Shown: positions 17,448-27,652 of the stretch, piece by piece
How the letters are laid out: every line of letters begins with the position of its first letter
How positions within the stretch are numbered: position 1 is the first letter of the stretch
Assembly: GCA_947488755.1 (NCBI GenBank)
Contig: CANLAD010000001.1
Location: 2,737,501-2,801,500 of the forward strand
Source of the DNA: an uncultured Erythrobacter sp.
Lineage (GTDB): Bacteria; Pseudomonadota; Alphaproteobacteria; Sphingomonadales; Sphingomonadaceae
Length of the DNA: 64,000 nucleotides
Direction of reading: 5' to 3'
Program-made: the position numbers and the translations under genes
Notes under the pieces: generated by a model
What the model was told of the DNA's origin: nothing
Database searches by the model: none
What the model saw: only the letters and a program-made list of their open reading frames with translations

Positions 17448-19268
17448 TCATTTGCCGAGCGGCTGCGTTTCCCGCTCCAGCCATGCAAGGTCATCACCTT
17501 TTAGTTGTGGCGCCAGAATCTCGCGCACTCGTGCATGATAATCATCGACCCATTCGATCTCGCTTTGCGTCAAAAGTGCAGGTTCGATCAATCGACGATC
17601 CAGAGGCACGAATGTGAGCGTCTCAAACCCGAGATAGGCGCCTTCTGCACCCCTTAGGTTCCTTTGTGTCACCAGTACGAGATTCTCGATCCGGATGCCG
17701 AATTCGCCCGGCTTGTAATAGCCCGGCTCGTTCGAACAGATCATGCCGGCGTGCAATTCCTGCGCCGTTCCGGCCTGTCCGCCCGCCGGCTTTGCAATGC
17801 GCTGCGGGCCTTCGTGGACGCCCAGAAAACTGCCGACGCCGTGGCCGGTGCCATGCGCATAGTCGACCCCCGCTTCCCACAGATATTGCCGCGCAAAAGC
17901 GTCGATTTGGCCCCCGCTTGTCCCTTGCGGAAAGACCGCATTCGCGATCTGGATATGGCCCTTGAGCACCCGGGTGAAGCGGTCCTTCATCTCCGCCGTC
18001 GGTTCTGCTCCATCGGGCGCGCCGATCCATACAGTGCGGGTGATATCGGTGGTGCCAGCGGGATACTGACCGCCGGAATCGACGAGGTAGATCGAGCCGG
18101 GCGGGATCGCGATATTGCTCTCCTCATCGACCTTGTAATGCGGCAAAGCGGCGTGTCCGGCGGCGGCGGAAATGGTGTCGAAAGAAGTATCGCGCAGGTC
18201 GCCATGCTCGCGCCGAAACGCCTCCAGCCTGGCTGCGGCGGCGAGTTCGTCGACCTCTCCCGCAGGCGCTGCTTCGTCCAGCCAGCGCAGGAACCGGCTG
18301 ACCGCCGCACCGTCACGCGCCTGCGCATCGCGGTGGCCCTGGACTTCGGCATCGTTCTTGATCGCCTTGGCAAGAATGGTCGGATCCTGCTTGAACGTGA
18401 AGCTCGCACCGCCCGCCCGCAGCGCCTGCGCGATCGCTACCACGCCGAAGTCCGGATCGACGCTGACGGTTTTGCCGGACATTTCGCCCAGCGCCGTCTC
18501 GAACTCGTCGCGAGGACGCACGGTCACTGCATTGCCGAGATGCTGCGACACCTCGGGGGTCACCTTGTCCGGTGCGATAAACAGCTCCGCACTGCCGTCC
18601 GCATGGGCGATCACATAAGAGTGCGCGACGGGCGTGTGCGACACATCATTGCCCCTGATGTTGAGCAGCCACGCTACCGAGTCGAGCGCTGGGACCACCA
18701 CCGCATCGAGCTTTTCGCGCGCCAGCCAGTCTGCCACTTCGCCGCGCTTTTCCGCCGACGATTGCCCCGCATTCTCGTTCGCGTGGACCATTGCAGGCGC
18801 TGGTGAGGGAGCGGGCTGGTCCGACCACACGGCATCGATCGGATTGCCGTCGGTCGGAACCATCGCGATCCCCGCAGGCTCGACCGCGCGCTCCAAATCC
18901 TCGACCCAGCTCCACGTATGAAGCCACGGATCATAGCCGATGCGCGCGTCCGCCTCGCATACCTCTTTCAGCCAATCGCCGAGGCTGTCGCCCGGAATGC
19001 TGCGATAGTCGAACAGGTCGCCGTCGACCTGATCGCGCACCTGCACGGTGTAGCGCCCGTCAACGAAGATCGCCGCATGGGTGAGCGTGACGGCGGCGAA
19101 CCCGGCGGATCCGCCAAAGCCGGTCAGCCAGGCGAGGCGCTGCGCGTAGTCGCCGACATATTCGCTCATGTGTTCATCACTGATGGGAACGACGAAGCCT
19201 TCGAGATCGCGGCGTTTGAGTTCTTCGCGTAGGGCCGCGAGGCGGGCTTCGTGTGTTTGCATCAGCAT
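17448..19268 (-). CDS. Xaa-Pro aminopeptidase (aminopeptidase P, M24B)
   Basis: A 606-residue enzyme of the long, three-domain aminopeptidase P form. Metal-binding residues of the pita-bread domain are visible: YLVDSGGQYPAGTTDITRT (first Asp pair), HGTGHGVGSFLGVHEGPQ (His) and NEPGYYKPGEFGIRIENL (Glu). Family knowledge: it removes an N-terminal residue preceding proline, in the cytoplasm. I chose ATG 19268 (the alternative 19262 is 2 codons on) because the upstream extension has no family similarity. Divergent from the oligopeptidase B gene with 139 bp between starts. Confidence 0.92.
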   Translation of the reverse strand: MLMQTHEARLAALREELKRRDLEGFVVPISDEHMSEYVGDYAQRLAWLTGFGGSAGFAAVTLTHAAIFVDGRYTVQVRDQVDGDLFDYRSIPGDSLGDWLKEVCEADARIGYDPWLHTWSWVEDLERAVEPAGIAMVPTDGNPIDAVWSDQPAPSPAPAMVHANENAGQSSAEKRGEVADWLAREKLDAVVVPALDSVAWLLNIRGNDVSHTPVAHSYVIAHADGSAELFIAPDKVTPEVSQHLGNAVTVRPRDEFETALGEMSGKTVSVDPDFGVVAIAQALRAGGASFTFKQDPTILAKAIKNDAEVQGHRDAQARDGAAVSRFLRWLDEAAPAGEVDELAAAARLEAFRREHGDLRDTSFDTISAAAGHAALPHYKVDEESNIAIPPGSIYLVDSGGQYPAGTTDITRTVWIGAPDGAEPTAEMKDRFTRVLKGHIQIANAVFPQGTSGGQIDAFARQYLWEAGVDYAHGTGHGVGSFLGVHEGPQRIAKPAGGQAGTAQELHAGMICSNEPGYYKPGEFGIRIENLVLVTQRNLRGAEGAYLGFETLTFVPLDRRLIEPALLTQSEIEWVDDYHARVREILAPQLKGDDLAWLERETQPLGK

Positions 19269-19407
19269 TGGTCGTGTCCTGGTCTGCTTGCGAGCTGCCT
19301 GGCGCGTTGCGCGCCGCTGGATGTTTCGCCTAGTATCTCTCCGACATAGGCCACCGGGCGCGCGCTTTCCAGCGGCGCTATCTGAAGACACAAGGATCGA
19401 TCTCGCC

Positions 19408-21660
19408 ATGCCGCGCATCTCGCAATCGGGTCTCATCGCGCTTACCTGCTCCGCCATGATCGCTTTCGCTCCGCCGGCGGCGGCGCAAAGTGCCAGTCAA
19501 GATGAACCAGCAAGGACCACGAACAGCGTGAACGAACAGACCGCAATCCCGACTTCCCCGCCGGTCGCCGAAAAGCGCGAGCACAGCTACACCCATCACG
19601 GCATCACGATCAGCGACCCGTATGACTGGCTGTACGACAAGTCCTATCCCGAGATCGACGATGAGGATGTGCTGGACTATCTGCGCGCGGAAAACGCCTG
19701 GTTCGAGGCGAAAATGGCACCGCATGAGGCGCTGACGGAGACGCTGTTCGAAGAGATGCGCGCGCGGATCAAGGAGGACGACAGCACCGTACCTCAGCGC
19801 CGGGGCGACTACTTATACTGGTCGGAATTCGAGGAAGGCGCGCAGTATCGCAAGCATTATCGCAAGCCTTTGGGCGCTCCGGAGGACGCGGAAGGACAGC
19901 TGATCCTCGACGAAACGCAATTGGCCGAGGGGCATGAATACTTCCGGCTTGGCGCCGTCTCGGTAAGCAAGAACGGGCGTTATCTCGCCTATTCGACGGA
20001 TACGAACGGATCGGAGCGTTACACCGCTCGAATAAAGGATCTGGAAACCGGAGAATTGCTCGCCGACGAAATCCCCGAAGTCCGCACAAGCCTGACTTGG
20101 GTCGCGAATGACAGCGCGCTTGTCTATGGCAAGGCGAACGAGAACTGGCGCGTTCTCGATGCGCGGATGCACGTGATTGGCACGCCCGTAGCGGACGACG
20201 TGTTCCTTTATCAGGAGGAGGACGAGAGCTTCAGTGTCAATGCCGGGCTGTCCGCGCAGGAAGACTACCTCATCATCGCGACGGGAGACAACGAGACGAG
20301 CGAAGTGCGGTTCGTAGACGCTGCAAACCCGACCGCCGAACTCACTCTGGTCAAGCCGCGCGCGAAGGGCATCGAATACGAGATCGATATTCGCGATGGC
20401 GAGCTGTTCGTGTTGACCAATGACGAGCATATCAATTTTCGTCTGGCCAAGGCGTCGCTTTCATCGCCTGGTGCATGGCAGACTGTACTTGCTGGATCGG
20501 ACGAATTCTACCTCACCGACTTCGAGCTGTTCGAGACCTTTATGGTGACGGAAGGGCGGCTGAACGGGCTCGACCAGGTACAGATCCGCCAATACACCGC
20601 GCCTGCGGCGTTTCAGACGATCACCTTTCCGGAAAGCAGCTACACTGCCGGTCTGTCCAACAATCCCGAATACGATCAGACCGTTTTGCGGCTTTCCTAC
20701 GAGAGCATGGTGACGCCGGATTCGGTGTATGATTACGACGTCGCATCGGGCGAGCTCGAGCTGCTGAAGCAGCAGGAAATTCCGAGCGGGTACGACGCCG
20801 ATCTTTACACCACCCGGCGCGTCGAAGTCGAAGTGCGCGACGGGACGATGATCCCGGTCAGCGTCGTCATGCGCAAGGACCGCGAAGAGATTCTCCGCGA
20901 AAAGGGGATCGAGGGGCCGGGGCCGCTGCACCTGTATGCCTATGGCGCCTATGGCTATGCGATCCCGCCGGGCTTTTCGACCACACGGCTCAGCCTTGTC
21001 GATCGCGGGTTCGCCTATGCCATCGCGCATATTCGCGGCGGCGATGATCTGGGGCGGCGCTGGTATCTGCAAGGCAAGCTGTTCGAGCGCGCCAACACCT
21101 TCAACGATTTCGTCGACGCCGGGCGAGGGTTGATCGCGCAGGGCTTCACGCAAGAAGGCATGGTTACCGCAAGCGGCGGGTCGGCCGGCGGGGAGCTGAT
21201 GGGTGCCATCGTCAATCAGGATCCGGAGCAATACGGCGCGGTCGTTGCGCATGTGCCGTTCGTCGACGTGCTGGGCACCATGCTCAACGAAGAACTGCCG
21301 CTAACGCCGGGCGAGTGGCAGGAATGGGGCAACCCGATCGAGGACAAGGCGGCCTTCGCCTATATCCTCAGCTACTCGCCCTACGATCAGGTCAGCGCGC
21401 AGGATTATCCGCCGATGCTGGTGACCGCCGGACTAAACGATCCGCGCGTCACCTATTGGGAGCCTGCCAAGTGGGTCGCCAAGCTGCGCGATACCAAGAC
21501 CGACGATAACGTGCTGCTGCTCAAGACCAATATGGGCGCAGGCCACGGCGGGAAATCGGGGCGGTGGAATTCGCTGTATGAAACGGCCGAGGAGACCGCC
21601 TTCATCCTGTGGCAAACCGGCGTCGCGAACGGTGCCGGAGAGGATCGGAGCGGCGGGTGA
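19408..21660 (+). CDS. ptrB: Oligopeptidase B-like S9 peptidase, exported
   Basis: A 750-residue prolyl-oligopeptidase-family enzyme with a seven-bladed propeller (about residues 60-450) and an alpha/beta hydrolase domain. The catalytic triad is Ser592 (GGSAGGELMG), Asp678 (TAGLNDPRV) and His713 (GAGHGGKSGR). YDWLYDK and EEMRARIKEDDSTVPQR are the oligopeptidase B N-terminal pattern; this group cleaves after basic residues. Unlike the E. coli enzyme it has a signal peptide (residues 1-25, ending PPAAAQ), so it is probably periplasmic. It ends in GTGA overlap with the thioesterase gene. Confidence 0.92.
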   Translation: MPRISQSGLIALTCSAMIAFAPPAAAQSASQDEPARTTNSVNEQTAIPTSPPVAEKREHSYTHHGITISDPYDWLYDKSYPEIDDEDVLDYLRAENAWFEAKMAPHEALTETLFEEMRARIKEDDSTVPQRRGDYLYWSEFEEGAQYRKHYRKPLGAPEDAEGQLILDETQLAEGHEYFRLGAVSVSKNGRYLAYSTDTNGSERYTARIKDLETGELLADEIPEVRTSLTWVANDSALVYGKANENWRVLDARMHVIGTPVADDVFLYQEEDESFSVNAGLSAQEDYLIIATGDNETSEVRFVDAANPTAELTLVKPRAKGIEYEIDIRDGELFVLTNDEHINFRLAKASLSSPGAWQTVLAGSDEFYLTDFELFETFMVTEGRLNGLDQVQIRQYTAPAAFQTITFPESSYTAGLSNNPEYDQTVLRLSYESMVTPDSVYDYDVASGELELLKQQEIPSGYDADLYTTRRVEVEVRDGTMIPVSVVMRKDREEILREKGIEGPGPLHLYAYGAYGYAIPPGFSTTRLSLVDRGFAYAIAHIRGGDDLGRRWYLQGKLFERANTFNDFVDAGRGLIAQGFTQEGMVTASGGSAGGELMGAIVNQDPEQYGAVVAHVPFVDVLGTMLNEELPLTPGEWQEWGNPIEDKAAFAYILSYSPYDQVSAQDYPPMLVTAGLNDPRVTYWEPAKWVAKLRDTKTDDNVLLLKTNMGAGHGGKSGRWNSLYETAEETAFILWQTGVANGAGEDRSGG

Positions 21661-22070
21661 GCGAGCGCGGACCGGCCCGGTTCGAGCGTCAGTTCGAGGC
21701 AAGGCCCGAGCACATCGACGAGCTTGGCCATGTGAACAATTCGGTCTGGGTCCAGTGGATTCAGGATCTTGCCACCTCGCATTGGGAGGCAGCGGCCCGC
21801 GCGGAGGATCGCGCGGCATTCTATTGGGTCGTGGTCCGGCACGAGATCGATTATCGCGGCAATATCGGCGAAGGCGAGACCGCGATCGGGACGACGTGGA
21901 TCGAAGGCAAGCCGCGCGGGGCCACTTCGCTGCGCGCGGTCCAATTCGTCGACAGCGAAGGCAAACCGCTTGTGTCGGGGCGAACCACCTGGGCGATGCT
22001 CGATCGCGAGAGCGGACGGCTGGCGAAGGTGCGCGGAGACGTCCTCGCCCCCTTCACGGCTTCGGACTAG
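21657..22070 (+). CDS. Hotdog-fold acyl-CoA thioesterase
   Basis: A 137-residue single hotdog domain of the 4-hydroxybenzoyl-CoA thioesterase/YbgC group: DELGHVNNSVWVQWIQDLA, then RHEIDYRGNIGEGETAIGTTWIE. It should hydrolyse an acyl-CoA thioester; the substrate is unknown. Translation probably starts at GTG 21657, overlapping the oligopeptidase stop (GTGA). The stop codon is shared, as a CTAG palindrome, with the convergent diguanylate cyclase. Confidence 0.85.
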   Translation: MSERGPARFERQFEARPEHIDELGHVNNSVWVQWIQDLATSHWEAAARAEDRAAFYWVVVRHEIDYRGNIGEGETAIGTTWIEGKPRGATSLRAVQFVDSEGKPLVSGRTTWAMLDRESGRLAKVRGDVLAPFTASD

Positions 22071-23815
22071 GCCGCCTTACCGGTCGCGGCGCGCGGGCGA
22101 GGGGCGGGCGGCGTGTTAAACAGTTTCAGCCTCTCATACGTAGTCCGGTTGCGACCCGTCGCTTTCGCTTCGTAAAGCAGCTTGTCGGCGCGCGCATACA
22201 ATTGGGCGAAATCCATCATTGCGCTGGCATCGTGGGGAATTTCGATCAGCCCCATGCTGGCAGTGACCACCCGGTCCAGCCCCTCGACCTCGCGCGCGAT
22301 GCGCAGGGGGATCGCCTGGCGCAGCTTCTCGGCCCGGGCGAGCGTGTTCTCACCACGCAGCAGGACGACGAATTCCTCGCCCCCCAGGCGCACCGCCACC
22401 TCGTCACGGTCTTCGCCGCCGCGGATCGCATTCGCGCAGGAAATCAGCGTTTGATCGCCGACCTGATGGCCGAAACGGTCGTTGATCTGCTTGAAGCGGT
22501 CGAGGTCGATCAGCGCGAACGTGTCGAAACCCTGCGCGCGCAGACTGTCGAAACGGTCCTCCACGGCGCGCCGGTTCATCAGCCCGGTCAGCGGGTCGCG
22601 TTCGGACAGGCGCTCATGCGTTTCCGCCTCCATCAGGGCAGCGTCGCGTTCACGTCTCAGGTTCAAGAAGCGATAGGCGATCGCCACCGAGATAACGATG
22701 ACTTCGAAGGCCGCGGCCATGTAGATCAATTGGTCCAGAGTTGAAGGCCCGGTGTAGAGGCCGACGCCGCGCGCAAATCGCTCGAACGCGGCGAGCAGGA
22801 TCGGCAGCCACGCCACCGCGAGGAAGCGCGCCGCCTGGCTGCCGCGATAGATCGCTTCGGCAAGCGAGGCCGGAATAATCGCCATGGCGGGCAGGAACGC
22901 CAGAAAATACCCGCGATCGTCGAATGCCTGCGTCGCGTGCAGCTGCAGCGCGAAGAAGCTGGGCACGATAAGGGTCCACCATGCGGCGGCGAGTGTCAGC
23001 CTTCGCATCACCCGCGACTGTGCGTCGCGTTCAACGAAGGCGGTGAAGAAGAACAGCGACAAACCCATGCCCAGCGCCCAGACCAGCGGCGCGACGATTG
23101 CCAGCACCGCGACGGGAAGGGTTACGAAGGCTGAAATAAGCCCGCTTGCGAAGAGCACATAGATCATCATCGATACCACCATGGCGGCGTGGATCATGAT
23201 GAACCTCTCGCGCAGCACCACGAAAAAGCTGATGTCGAACAGCAGCGGCAACACCAGCATGCCCACCACCAGGGCGATCAGCATCATGTCGAGCTGTGAC
23301 CATTCGGCATTGTCGAGATTATTGGTAAGGCGCGCCTCGGTAAGCAGCGGGATCGAATGCGGCCGCTCGATCCTGACCATCAGCGTCTTGGTCTGCTCGG
23401 TTATCTCGGGCAATGCGAGCGCGAAGACCGGTCCTGCCGCGAACGTTCGGCCATCGTCTTCGCGATAGGCCCGCATGCGCACCGCGCCGCCTGTGTCAAT
23501 CGCGGCAAGGGTGATGGCGCTGTGCCGCGCGTTGCGGGTGTAGAAATAGCGCGGCCGTTCCTCACCGATCCATGCCGCGCGGTCGAACCGCAGCCATGCG
23601 ACCGGATCGCTCGCGCGCCGGTCGCTATCGGCGCAGGTCCAATCCCGGCTTTTCATCATGTCGGCAAGCGACGTGTTGAGGTCGCTTGCCGCGTGGCAGG
23701 AGGGCGCGCTGGATGTTTGCCTGTCGCTCGATGCAAGCGCCGGAGCCGGTACCAGCCAGGCGGCCAGCACCGCCATCGCGATGGCGATCAAGGACAGGAC
23801 ACGCCCAATTTGCAT
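22067..23815 (-). CDS. Membrane diguanylate cyclase with 7TM sensor
   Basis: A 582-residue protein: signal sequence, a periplasmic 7TMR-DISM-type extracellular region (residues 30-185), seven predicted transmembrane helices (about 190-400), and a C-terminal GGDEF domain with intact active site RLGGEEFVVLL near residue 500. The inhibitory RxxD site upstream of GGEEF does not appear to be conserved (DRDE there). It should make cyclic di-GMP in response to a periplasmic signal. Divergent from the pstS-like gene, with a Pho-box-like site in the 247-bp gap. Confidence 0.9.
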   Translation of the reverse strand: MQIGRVLSLIAIAMAVLAAWLVPAPALASSDRQTSSAPSCHAASDLNTSLADMMKSRDWTCADSDRRASDPVAWLRFDRAAWIGEERPRYFYTRNARHSAITLAAIDTGGAVRMRAYREDDGRTFAAGPVFALALPEITEQTKTLMVRIERPHSIPLLTEARLTNNLDNAEWSQLDMMLIALVVGMLVLPLLFDISFFVVLRERFIMIHAAMVVSMMIYVLFASGLISAFVTLPVAVLAIVAPLVWALGMGLSLFFFTAFVERDAQSRVMRRLTLAAAWWTLIVPSFFALQLHATQAFDDRGYFLAFLPAMAIIPASLAEAIYRGSQAARFLAVAWLPILLAAFERFARGVGLYTGPSTLDQLIYMAAAFEVIVISVAIAYRFLNLRRERDAALMEAETHERLSERDPLTGLMNRRAVEDRFDSLRAQGFDTFALIDLDRFKQINDRFGHQVGDQTLISCANAIRGGEDRDEVAVRLGGEEFVVLLRGENTLARAEKLRQAIPLRIAREVEGLDRVVTASMGLIEIPHDASAMMDFAQLYARADKLLYEAKATGRNRTTYERLKLFNTPPAPRPRAATGKAA

Positions 23816-23999
23816 TGCAGTGGCTTATCGCAAAGCTGTTATGAAGCGATTAAGCGTTGTCGTGCAGGCCGACGACAAAATCACCAAAATCAGGCATTTC
23901 TGCGGGGTTAAGGGCTCCGCAGGGCATCGAAATCAGGGTTCATGCGAAGACTGCTCGGCACCAGCAGGATGCAGTTTGGCGACCGCCACGGCGCACCGC

Positions 24000-24017
24000 A
24001 CGTCATGGCCATGTCAC
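24000..24017 (+). promoter_or_regulatory. Candidate Pho box upstream of pstS-like gene
   Basis: ACGTCAT-GGCC-ATGTCAC has two 7-mers with the exact 4-nt spacer and GTCAY cores of PhoB sites (consensus CTGTCAY-N4-CTGTCAY). It ends 45 nt before the ATG of a gene whose family is the classic PhoB target. A -10 region and transcription start would fall around 24027-24040. This is the best of the three Pho-box candidates in the window. Confidence 0.6.
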
Positions 24018-24062
24018 AGATCCGCTCTAGCTCTGCAGCCTTGAATTCTTGCGGGATTGCCC

Positions 24063-25175
24063 ATGACCAGACCTTCGACCCCTATCGCTACAATCGTCCC
24101 TGTCGCCGCGCTCGCCCTCGCCACCGGTGCGCTGGTCGGCTGCGACGGCGGCGGATCGCGCGCGTCGATCCATGCGGTGGGATCCTCGACCGTTTACCCA
24201 TTCGCCAAACAGGTTGCGGAGAGTTTCTCGCGCTCAAATCCCGATTACGATTCCCCCCTGATCGAATCGACCGGCACGGGCGGCGGCGTCCAGCTTTTTT
24301 GCAAGGGCGTGGGCGCGAACACGCCCGACATGGTCAACGCCTCGCGCCGGATGAAGTTGTCGGAATTCGAGACCTGTCAGGAACGCGGCGTCGAAGAGAT
24401 CATCGAATTTCAGGTCGGGCTGGACGGCATCGCCTTCGCCTCGGCGTCCGGGGGGATCATGCTCGATCTCAGCCCACGCATCGTGTACGAAGCCCTCGCC
24501 GCCAATCCCTATGGTGAAGAGCAGACGGCCGAGACCTGGTCCGATATCGATCCCTCGCTCCCCGACGAACCGATCCTGGTCTATGGCCCTCCCAGCACGT
24601 CGGGCACGCGCGATGCGCTCAAGGAACTCGTGCTCGAAGTCGGCTGCGATACCAATCCGGCAATGGAGGCCTTGAAGGAGCGCGACGAGGACGAACACCA
24701 AGCGGTCTGCACCGAAGTCCGCTCCGACGGAGCCTATATCGATCAGGGCGAGCAGGATAATCTCATCGTCCAGAAGATCGAAAGCAATCCGCGCTCTGTT
24801 GGCGTGTTCGGTTTCTCCTATCTCGATGAAAACGACGACAAGGTTCAGGGCCTGCCGATGAACGGCGTCGACCCGACCTACGAGAATATCGCGAGCTTCG
24901 ATTATCCCGGCGCGCGTCCGCTCTATGTCTATGTCAAGAAAGCGCATATGCGCGCGATCCCGGGACTGGACGATTATCTGCAGGAATGGGTCGATAACTG
25001 GGACGCGGACGGCCCGCTGGCTTCGATTGGGCTGGTTTCCATGCCAGCCGAGCAAAAGGCGACCATGCGCCGCCGGGTGTCCGAGGGGCTCGCGCTGACA
25101 GCCGCGGATTTGAGCGGTGAAGCACCCGCCGCCGCGTCGGCTGATACAGGTGCGGGCGACAGCGCTGAAAGCTGA
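24063..25175 (+). CDS. pstS: PstS-family phosphate-binding lipoprotein
   Basis: A 370-residue solute-binding lipoprotein (signal peptide ending LVGC near residue 23). Phosphate-site motifs of the PstS family are visible: GSSTVYPFAKQVAESF, ESTGTGGGVQLF, VNASRRM and STSGTRDALKEL. The last 30 residues are an Ala/Ser/Gly-rich tail. Family knowledge: PstS delivers phosphate to PstCAB. No pstC, pstA or pstB is in the window, so it is an orphan here or works with a transporter elsewhere. ATG 24063 is preferred over an in-frame TTG 6 nt upstream. Confidence 0.85.
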   Translation: MTRPSTPIATIVPVAALALATGALVGCDGGGSRASIHAVGSSTVYPFAKQVAESFSRSNPDYDSPLIESTGTGGGVQLFCKGVGANTPDMVNASRRMKLSEFETCQERGVEEIIEFQVGLDGIAFASASGGIMLDLSPRIVYEALAANPYGEEQTAETWSDIDPSLPDEPILVYGPPSTSGTRDALKELVLEVGCDTNPAMEALKERDEDEHQAVCTEVRSDGAYIDQGEQDNLIVQKIESNPRSVGVFGFSYLDENDDKVQGLPMNGVDPTYENIASFDYPGARPLYVYVKKAHMRAIPGLDDYLQEWVDNWDADGPLASIGLVSMPAEQKATMRRRVSEGLALTAADLSGEAPAAASADTGAGDSAES

Positions 25176-25217
25176 CCTGCCGCCCGGCCCCTTAACTCGC
25201 AATCCCGTTAGGCGCGA

Positions 25218-27566
25218 TCAGTAGCGGGCGGTCAATTGCACTCCGTAGAAGCGCGGTTCTGCAGGAATGAATGTGGGAATGCCGAAGGCCCCGCCGGTGT
25301 TGCCCGCATCGAGCAGATATTCCTCATCGAAGGCATTCCGGATGAAGCCTGCAATCTCGTAGCGCTCGTCAGCGAAGCTCAGACCGGCGCGGGCGTTGAC
25401 CAAAGTCACTGGACCCTGCGAGATCAGGTCGGAATTCGGCACTTCGAAGAAGATCGTGCTGCGGTGAGTGACGCTCGGCGTTGCGAAAAAGCGCATTCCG
25501 TTGCCAAGGTCATAATCGATGCTGACGCCGCCCGAGGCCTGAAATTCGGGCTGCAGGCGGAAGCGAGCGCCGGAGAAGGCGGGCGAGAAGGCCCCGTCCT
25601 CGTCGATCCCGCCATCGATATAGCCGAAATTGCCGAACACCCTGAACCAGTCGGCGAGTTCGACCGACAGTTCCGCTTCGACCCCGAGATTGCTGGCGCT
25701 GCCTGCGCTGGCGGTGATGAATGCGCCGGTCGGGTTCCCGTCCGCATCGACCTCGGCAACCGAAACCCGGAAATCGTCATACACCTGATAGTAGACCCCC
25801 AGCGAACCCGAAACCGGTCCGGTGGCGACCTTGATCCCGCCCTCATAGTTCCACACGATCTCTTCCGGAATCGTGGTGCCGCCGCCGGCGTTGACCTGCA
25901 CGACGGGCGACCGGCGACCCTTGGAGATGGTCGCGAAGACATTCACGTCATCGGTAATCCGATAGAGCGCGTTGAAGCGCGGCAGCACCGCCTGAAAGCT
26001 GTCTTCGTCGGAGATGGTCTGGCCGTTCGTGTCAACCTGTCCGGGGATTAGCGGGGCACCGCTCAGGGCGCTGTCGGGAATGTCGGCCCGAAAACCCGAC
26101 TGGCGATATTCGTCGAGCAGGCGAACACCAGCGGTCAGTTCTAGCGCATCCGACACCAGCCAGGTGACGTCAGCGAAGACCGAATAAGCCTCGTTGCGAC
26201 CCTGATTCTCGAAAACGGATGAATAGGGAATGGCCTGTGCGGCCCCCTCGGTCAGAAGGCCGGTGACGGCTGTAGCAGGAACGCTGCCATCGGGCGCCAC
26301 GCAGGGAATGCCCGGGACAAGCGGGGCACCGAACAGGCCGGTGAGGCACTGGAGAAAGACACCCTCTTCGGTGGCGAAGGGCACGTTTTGCAAGCCGTCC
26401 TCGATGAAAAGATTGTAGCCCATGTTCGCCTGAAGGCTGTCGCCCGAATAGGTAAAACGCCCCTCATGGCTGATCTGCCAGCCCTCGGCGATTTCGGTGA
26501 ATTCGAGGAACGGTGCAGCGCTCCCGTCCGCATCGAACACTTCGCGGCTGTCGAATTCGCGATAACCATTGACCGTGGTGAAGGTCCAGTCGTCGGCAAA
26601 CTGATATTCGGCTGTGAGATTGAGGTCGTAAACCTCGCGGTTGAGACCAAGCTGGTCATCGCCCAGCACCGCCGCTCCCGCCGGATTTCCGCCCAGATTG
26701 GCGTCTTCAAAGGCGTTCGCGGGGCCGCCGGGCGCACCGGCGAAAGCTGGAAATGTGCCAGAGATGAAGGGCGTGCCGCCATTTCGCTGCTGGTCATAGG
26801 TGCCGATCAGATCCAGCGTGAAATCGGGTGTCGGCGTGTAGCGCAGCGACGCGCGCACGCCGAGCTGGTCCTGCGCGTAGAGCTCTTCGTCCTGGTTCGG
26901 ATTGAGGTTCTCCACATAACCATCGCGGGTGCGCCATTCGAAGGCCACACGTCCGGCGAGCACATCGGACCCCGCATTCAAATGGCCAGCGAGCAACGTT
27001 TGGTCGAAATTCCCGTAACCGCCGGTGATCTCTCCGGAAAAACCCGCTTGCGGGCGGGCCGAGATAAGGCTGATCGCACCCACGGCCGAAGCGGTGCCGA
27101 ACAGCGTTGCTTGCGGGCCCTTGATAACCTCGACGCGTTCCAGATCGTAGATGGCCTGATACGAACCGCGCGAGCGCGAGATGTCGACGCCGTTGTAATA
27201 GAGCGTGACGCGCGGTCCTTGCTGCGCGGACCCGCTGTCCGACGTGATGCCGCGGATCACGATGCCCGGATTGTTGGCGCTCTGCTCCTGGATCAGCAGG
27301 CCGGGCACGTAATTGGATAATTCGTCGAGGTCGGTAACGCCCAGCTCCTCGATCCGCTCGCCTGTCACAGCACTGACGGTAATCGGCACGTCCTCGATCG
27401 TCTCGGCGCGCTTTTGCGCGGTGACGATGATCTGGTTGCTGAAATCGGTTTCGGCTTCGGGCTCGCGTTCTTGCGCGCTGACGGCCTGCGGCGCGGCGGC
27501 GAGCGCTACGGCGAGCGCGAGAAGCGAAGTTTGGCGGGCGAGGGTCAAATCGGCAGTGCGGAGCAT
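25218..27566 (-). CDS. TonB-dependent outer-membrane receptor
   Basis: A 782-residue receptor. Signal peptide residues 1-32 (ending VSAQ), TonB box IIVTAQKR, plug domain with DVPITVSAV, NPGIVIRGI and DLERVEVIKGPQATLFG, then a beta-barrel ending in an aromatic residue (VQLTARY). ATG 27566 is preferred: AAGG lies 9 nt upstream, while the ATG at 27617 has no ribosome-binding site. It converges on the pstS-like gene and has its own Pho-box-like site, so phosphate or an organophosphate is the favoured substrate, by inference only. Confidence 0.9.
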   Translation of the reverse strand: MLRTADLTLARQTSLLALAVALAAAPQAVSAQEREPEAETDFSNQIIVTAQKRAETIEDVPITVSAVTGERIEELGVTDLDELSNYVPGLLIQEQSANNPGIVIRGITSDSGSAQQGPRVTLYYNGVDISRSRGSYQAIYDLERVEVIKGPQATLFGTASAVGAISLISARPQAGFSGEITGGYGNFDQTLLAGHLNAGSDVLAGRVAFEWRTRDGYVENLNPNQDEELYAQDQLGVRASLRYTPTPDFTLDLIGTYDQQRNGGTPFISGTFPAFAGAPGGPANAFEDANLGGNPAGAAVLGDDQLGLNREVYDLNLTAEYQFADDWTFTTVNGYREFDSREVFDADGSAAPFLEFTEIAEGWQISHEGRFTYSGDSLQANMGYNLFIEDGLQNVPFATEEGVFLQCLTGLFGAPLVPGIPCVAPDGSVPATAVTGLLTEGAAQAIPYSSVFENQGRNEAYSVFADVTWLVSDALELTAGVRLLDEYRQSGFRADIPDSALSGAPLIPGQVDTNGQTISDEDSFQAVLPRFNALYRITDDVNVFATISKGRRSPVVQVNAGGGTTIPEEIVWNYEGGIKVATGPVSGSLGVYYQVYDDFRVSVAEVDADGNPTGAFITASAGSASNLGVEAELSVELADWFRVFGNFGYIDGGIDEDGAFSPAFSGARFRLQPEFQASGGVSIDYDLGNGMRFFATPSVTHRSTIFFEVPNSDLISQGPVTLVNARAGLSFADERYEIAGFIRNAFDEEYLLDAGNTGGAFGIPTFIPAEPRFYGVQLTARY

Positions 27567-27652
27567 CAGCAGCATCCTTGCAGAGGGAACGGAAAACCCG
27601 ACTCTCATGGGCTGCATGCGTGACGATGCTGCGACTGCGAAGTGAACGCGCT

